Assembly: GCA_023053685.1 (NCBI GenBank)
Contig: JALIGW010000002.1
Coordinates: forward strand, 248,938,856-249,002,855
Direction of reading: 5' to 3'
Origin: Diadophis punctatus similis
Taxonomy: Eukaryota; Chordata; Lepidosauria; Squamata; Dipsadidae
Length of the DNA: 64,000 nucleotides
Notes under the pieces: generated by a model
The model's database searches: none
Told to the model about the DNA's origin: nothing
The model's input: only the letters and a program-made list of their open reading frames with translations
Part shown: one piece after another, positions 59,392 to 64,000 of the stretch
Position numbering within the stretch: the stretch's first letter is position 1
How the letters are laid out: each line of letters opens with the position of its first letter
Translations under genes and position numbers: made by a program

Positions 59392-61473
59392 ATGACACAC
59401 CAGAGGACTCATTCCCAGGACAAATTGTATGAATGTCCAGAGTATAAGAAAAGTTTCAGTCATAATTCCAGCCTTGTGAAACATCAGAGGAGTCACACTG
59501 GAGAGAAACCGTATGAATGTCCTGAGTGTGGGAAAAGTTTCAGTCATATTTCCAGTCTGATAAGACACCAGAGGATTCACACAGGGGAAAAACCGTATGA
59601 GTGTCCAGAGTGTTGGAAAAAGTTCAGTAATAATGCCAGTCTTGTGAAACACCAGAGGACTCACACAGGAGAAAAACCATATGAGTGTCCAGAATGTGGG
59701 AAAAGTTTCAATCAGAATTCCAGCCTCGTGAAACACCAGAGGACTCACAGAGGAGACAACTCGTATGAGTGTCCAGAGTGTGGGAAAACATTCAGTAAGA
59801 ATTCCCAGCTGGTGACACACCAGAGGATTCACACAGGAGGAAACCTGTATGAATGTCCAGAATGTGGGAAATGTTTCAGTCAGAATTCCAACCTCGTGAA
59901 ACACCAGAGGACTCATACAGGAGACAAACCACATGAGTGTCCACATTGTGGAAAATGTTTCAGTCATAATTCCCGCCTTCTGAGACACCAGAGGACTCAC
60001 ACAGGAGAGAAACCTTATGAGTGTCCAGAGTGTGGGAAAAGTTTCAGTCAGAATTCCCATCTGGTGTCACACCAGAGGATTCACACAGGAGACAAACCGT
60101 ATGAGTGTCCAGATTGTGGGAAATGTTTCAGTGAGAATTCCAGCCTCGTGAAACACCAGAGGACACACACAGGAGAAAAACCGTATGAGTGTCCAGAGTG
60201 TGGGAAAAGTTTCCGTCAGAATTCCAGCCTGGTGACACACCAGCGGACTCACAGAGGAGACAACTCGTATGAGTGTCCAGAGTGTGGGAAAACATTCAGT
60301 AACAATTTCCAGCTGGTGACACACCAGAGGATTCACACAGGAGGAAACCTGTATGAATGTCCAGAATGTGGGAAATGTTTCAGTCAGAATTCCAACCTTG
60401 TGAAACACCAGAGGACTCATACAGGAGACAAACCATATGAGTGTCCACATTGTGGAAAATGTTTCAGTCATAATTCCCTCCTTGTGAGACACCAGAGGAC
60501 TCACACAGGAGAGAAACATTATGAGTGTCCAGAGTGTGGGAAAAGTTTCAGTCAGAATTCCCATCTGGTGTCACACCAGAGGATTCACACAGGAGATAAA
60601 CCATATGAGTGTCCAGATTGTGGGAAATGTTTCAATGAGAATTCCAGCCTCGTGAAACACCAGAGGACACACACAGGAGATAAACCGTATGAATGTTCAG
60701 AATGTGGGAAATGTTTCAGTCATAATTCTCAGCTGGTGTCACACCAGAGGACTCACACAGGAGAAAAACTGCATGAGTGTCCAGAATGTGGGAAATATTT
60801 CAGTAAGAATTCCCATCTGGTGTCACACCAGAGGACTCACACAGGAGAGAAACCTTATGAGTGTCCAGAGTGTGGGAAATGCTTCAGTCAGAATTTCCAT
60901 CTCGTGTCACACCAGACGATTCACACAGGAGACAAACCGTATGAGTGTCCAGATTGTGGGAAATGCTTCAGTCAGAATTCCCACCTTGTGACACACCAGT
61001 GGACTCACTCAGGAGAAAAACCGTATGAGTGTCCAGAGTGTGGGAAAACGTTCAGTAAGAATTCCCAGCTGGTGATACACCAGAGGATTCACACAGGAGG
61101 AAACCTGTATGAATGTCCAGAGTGTGGGAAAAGTTTCAGTCAGAATTCCAAACTTGTGACACACCAGAGGACTCATACAGGAGACAAACCATATGAGTGT
61201 CCACATTGTGGGAAATGTTTCAGTCATAATTCCTACCTTGTGAGACACCAGAGGACTCACACAGGAGAGAAACCGTATGAGTGTCCAGAGTGTGGGAAAT
61301 GTTTCAGTCAGAATTCCTGCCTTGTGACACACCAGAGGACTCACACAGGAGAAAAACCGTATAAATGTCCAGAATGTGAGAAATGTTTCAGTTATATTTA
61401 CAGTCTGATAACACACAAGTTAAATTTACATTCTGATAACACACCAGACTCAAACAAGAGACAAACCGTATGA
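59392..61473 (+). CDS. C2H2 zinc-finger array protein, unit D (24 fingers)
   Basis: A 693-residue frame with 24 fingers in perfect 28-residue register. It is orthologous in order to array A (same first finger CPEY defect, same unusual CPHC, NNAS and GGNL landmarks). Fingers 4-9 and 10-15 are a six-finger tandem duplication that array A lacks. The C-terminus [14 protein letters not shown] comes from the same frameshifting partial duplication as in A, losing the last finger. The Met start is inside a finger, right after a TAA at the preceding Tyr codon. Some linkers are unusual ([18 protein letters not shown]). It is presumably a nuclear DNA-binding protein; expression is unproven. Confidence 0.83.
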   Translation: MTHQRTHSQDKLYECPEYKKSFSHNSSLVKHQRSHTGEKPYECPECGKSFSHISSLIRHQRIHTGEKPYECPECWKKFSNNASLVKHQRTHTGEKPYECPECGKSFNQNSSLVKHQRTHRGDNSYECPECGKTFSKNSQLVTHQRIHTGGNLYECPECGKCFSQNSNLVKHQRTHTGDKPHECPHCGKCFSHNSRLLRHQRTHTGEKPYECPECGKSFSQNSHLVSHQRIHTGDKPYECPDCGKCFSENSSLVKHQRTHTGEKPYECPECGKSFRQNSSLVTHQRTHRGDNSYECPECGKTFSNNFQLVTHQRIHTGGNLYECPECGKCFSQNSNLVKHQRTHTGDKPYECPHCGKCFSHNSLLVRHQRTHTGEKHYECPECGKSFSQNSHLVSHQRIHTGDKPYECPDCGKCFNENSSLVKHQRTHTGDKPYECSECGKCFSHNSQLVSHQRTHTGEKLHECPECGKYFSKNSHLVSHQRTHTGEKPYECPECGKCFSQNFHLVSHQTIHTGDKPYECPDCGKCFSQNSHLVTHQWTHSGEKPYECPECGKTFSKNSQLVIHQRIHTGGNLYECPECGKSFSQNSKLVTHQRTHTGDKPYECPHCGKCFSHNSYLVRHQRTHTGEKPYECPECGKCFSQNSCLVTHQRTHTGEKPYKCPECEKCFSYIYSLITHKLNLHSDNTPDSNKRQTV

Positions 61474-61555
61474 ATGTTCAGAGTGTGGGAAAAGTTTTAG
61501 TCAGAATTCCAACCTTTTGAAGCACCAGAGGACTCACAGCCTTGATAAAGGCTAA
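61474..61555 (+). pseudogene. Out-of-frame final zinc finger of array D
   Basis: Encodes [18 protein letters not shown] and SLDKG in the frame lost by the upstream array, as in unit A. Confidence 0.75.
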
Positions 61556-61949
61556 CTACCTGTTTCTGGTGATCAGCAGAATTTTCATGATATTTCCTTT
61601 TGCAGAAGTGTGGAATTCTTCAAAAAGGCTTTTGGGATGTGTTTTTTTAAATATTGATTTTGTAATTCCCATAATTGGAGTTTCCATCTTCTACCTTGGT
61701 GTCCTCCAGATTTTGAGTGCCAGAATTTCCCACCATACAAGTAGTCCTTGAGTTATAAGTGTTATGGGGCCTATCAATTATGGTTTTATGTTGCAATCAC
61801 CATTAAACAAGACTGCTTTGCTTACCGTAATTCCTCCCACCCCCTTCTCTCCCTGATAAAGCTGTTGAATGAATGTGTGAGTTATTAAGGGGAACACTGG
61901 CTACCTCAGGGCTGGAGGCATAGCCGTGGCCCAGGCTTGCATTCCAAGG
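61556..61949. other. Non-coding 3' flank of ZNF unit D
   Basis: Homologous to the other 3' flanks. It ends at a deletion junction (CATTCCAAGGAAAAATG) that joins directly into the L1 3' end. Confidence 0.4.
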
Positions 61950-62226
61950 AAAAATGAAACTTTGATTTTGGGTTCTTTTCGTTAGATAAGTTTGTTTATA
62001 TACAAATGACTAGTATATATTATTATATAAAAGTAAAATGTTGCGGTTTTATGTTACTATTCTACTGTACCAAAGGGAGTTTGAAGACAATGGTTTTTTT
62101 TCCTTTTCTCCTTTACCCTACACTTTTCTCTCTCCTCCTCTTCTTCCCTTATTTTACCATTATTTCCAATTTTCTTCGACTTCTGCATTTTATATTTTGA
62201 TGAATTAATAAAATATTTGTGAAAAA
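61950..62226 (+). mobile_element. L1 3' end, unit D copy, truncated
   Basis: Retains only the last codons (KMKL), the 3' UTR and the poly(A) region; matches 35309-35586. Confidence 0.65.
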
Positions 62227-62980
62227 ACACAAATTCTTAACACTGCAAGTGGTTATTATGAAATATATCTGGAAGTGCTGTTGATAGATTATGCAGTTGC
62301 AGATATATGCAACTGAAAAGAGAATTACAAATACACACACCTACAAATATATACGTGTGGAAAATCCATGTGTTTTCAGCCTGAAAAATGTCCTATAATG
62401 GTTACAGTCATTGTAATTTTAGAGATGTGAGGGCTTTAACTGATTAAACGATGCCTAAAGCCTATGCAAGATTTCTAGTACCAGTTTTGCCCATGGAAGT
62501 CCTGAGCTCCAAGTAAGGGCAACAAATACTGTTCACAATCCCCCTGGTGACATTCCAATTTAAATAGTCCTCACTTACTGACTGGGTTTGGGACTAGCAT
62601 CTGTCGCTAAGCAGATCATTAAGGATGTCACATGACTGCCAACTTTGGCTGCCATCATTAAGCAAATCACTGTGGTATGTTATAGGCAATTTCACATGAG
62701 CCTGACTTGCAACTTCCTGCCAGCAGCTCCACTGATTTTGCTTGTCAGAAACCAGCTGGGAAGGTCCCAAATGGGGATCCTGAGTGTGGGATGCTGCAAC
62801 TATCATAAATGGAAGTTGGAAGTACCCAAATTGGTGCAACTCCTTCTCCAGCACCTTCATAACCATAGGAACTGCTGAAGTGCGATCAATGAAGAAGTGC
62901 TAAAGTAAAAAAACAAAAATCTCTGAAGAGACAGTGGAAGTTCAGTTTGATATTGTTGTCAAGGAAACAGATGATCAATA
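62227..62980. other. Duplicated flank without a recognised gene
   Basis: Matches 35587-36340. Short minus-strand open frames recur in both copies but are interrupted by indels. Confidence 0.4.
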
Positions 62981-63545
62981 CCAGAACAAGAGTTGAAAGG
63001 GATCTTAGAGATCTACTCCAACCCCCCCCCCCCCCCCCCCCGCGTGCAGATGATCTTTTACCATTCTGGAAAAAATGTTTTTTCCTTCTTAAGTTTCTTT
63101 TTAAAGGTGCTTGATTAATCTGACAATTTTGCCATCCAAAAGGTAGAGGATGGAATTAGAGGGTCCGGTATACTGGACTTAATATTTACTAACAGAGATG
63201 AAATGAAAGAGCAACGAACATATTTGTGGACTGGAGTCTAAAACACAAAGATGATTACAGGAACTGGATATGTCTACTCTAGTGAAAAGAAAAACTATGG
63301 AAGTGACATGATCGCAGTGTTCCAAGATTTGAGAGGCTGCCAGAAAGAAGGGGGGGGGGGTTTGTCAAATTATTTTCCAAAGTACCAGAAGGCAAGACAA
63401 GAAACAATAGATGGAAACTAATCAAGGAGAGAAGCAACCTGGAATTAAGGAGAAACTTCAGAACAGTGAGAACAATTAACCAGTGGAATGGCTTCTCTCC
63501 TGAAGTTGTGGGTGCTCCAACAATGGGGGTTCTTAAGAAGAGATT
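62981..63545. mobile_element. CR1 LINE fragments, unit D
   Basis: Same arrangement as 36331-36830, with an extra segment at about 63213-63300. A run of about 17 C lies at 63025-63041. Confidence 0.55.
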
Positions 63546-63844
63546 GGACAGTCAATTGGCAGTGATGGCGAACCTATGTCATGAGAGCCACAGGTGGCAT
63601 GTGGAGCCATATCTGCTGGCATACAAGCCATTGCTCTAGCTCAGCTCCAGTGCGCATGTGCGTGCCGGCCAGCTGTTTTTTGGCTTTTACGGAGGCTCTG
63701 GGAGGCGTTTTTAGCCTTTGGAGGACCTCCGAGAGGTGGGGGAGGGTGTTTTTGCCCTCCCCCGGCTCCAAGAAAGCCTCTGGAGCCTGGGGAGGGTGAA
63801 AGGTGGGCCTACTGGGCCCACTGGAAGTCGGGAAATGTGCCATC
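63546..63844. mobile_element. hAT-like fragment, unit D copy
   Basis: The CAGTGATGGCGAACCTATG end near 63560 and CpG-rich body match 36831-37130. Confidence 0.5.
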
Positions 63845-64000
63845 CTAGGGACACTTTCCTTTGGTTTCGTTCGAGCAAGAGGGAAAATGAGTGTGCCCTC
63901 TTGGGAGACTTGAAAGAAAAGGTATAGGATAGATAGTCATGGACCAAAGCTATTCCTGTGCTCGGTGGGAGTCGAATATGACTTAATGGCACCGAAGGAA
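63845..64000. repeat. Interspersed repeat at the right window edge
   Basis: Same repeat as 54650-54845. It preserves the undisturbed CCCTCTTGGGAGACTTG site used by the hAT-like insertion at 37179. Its position suggests that another unit may begin beyond the window. Confidence 0.5.

Overview
The window is vertebrate nuclear DNA, most likely from a squamate reptile (lizard or snake). Four C2H2 zinc-finger (ZNF) arrays lie in a dense bed of CR1/L2 and L1 LINEs, a tRNA-derived SINE, retroviral-type LTRs, and Tigger, Tc1, mariner and hAT DNA transposons. The reptile assignment rests on this repeat mixture (CR1 3' ends, fish-like Tc1 ends, young-looking L1) and is an inference. There are no bacterial features, CRISPR arrays or functional tRNA/rRNA genes.

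The backbone is a four-fold duplicated ZNF gene unit: A (minus, about 19.65 to 9.74 kb), B (plus, 23.68-37.17 kb), C (plus, 38.34-49.66 kb) and D (plus, 54.85-64.0 kb). Each unit has, in order: a short promoter with a CTCF-like and an ETS-like motif; a tiny first coding exon (18 codons, then a GTGAGT donor); an intron carrying a Tc1 element and a CpG-rich hairpin element (plus a mariner in B and C); a splice acceptor followed by a degraded linker and degraded fingers; one long open ZNF array (20, 25, 20 and 24 fingers); and a 3' flank with an L1 3' end, CR1 and hAT pieces. As now spliced, exon 1 plus the acceptor exon gives only about 30 codons before a TGA shared by all four units. How the arrays are translated, or whether they are decaying, is therefore open.

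Outside the units, an inverted duplication links about 344-5240 to about 49663-54845. The left arm has gained an apparently intact Tigger transposon (497-2806). The right arm has gained an ORF1-only, HAL1-like L1 with a 12-bp target duplication (51034-53527) and two LTRs. Paralogous empty sites elsewhere in the window date many insertions relative to the duplications.

The most distinctive element family has ends starting TAAGGTGACCAGA (or TAAAGTGACCAGA) and 8-bp target duplications. Its longer members pair a complete short hairpin at one end with a single inverted end at the other and carry CpG-rich DNA between them, including paired NRF1-type palindromes. The arrangement fits a ZNF cluster evolving by unequal exchange amid active transposition. 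All calls come from reading the sequence; no database search was possible.
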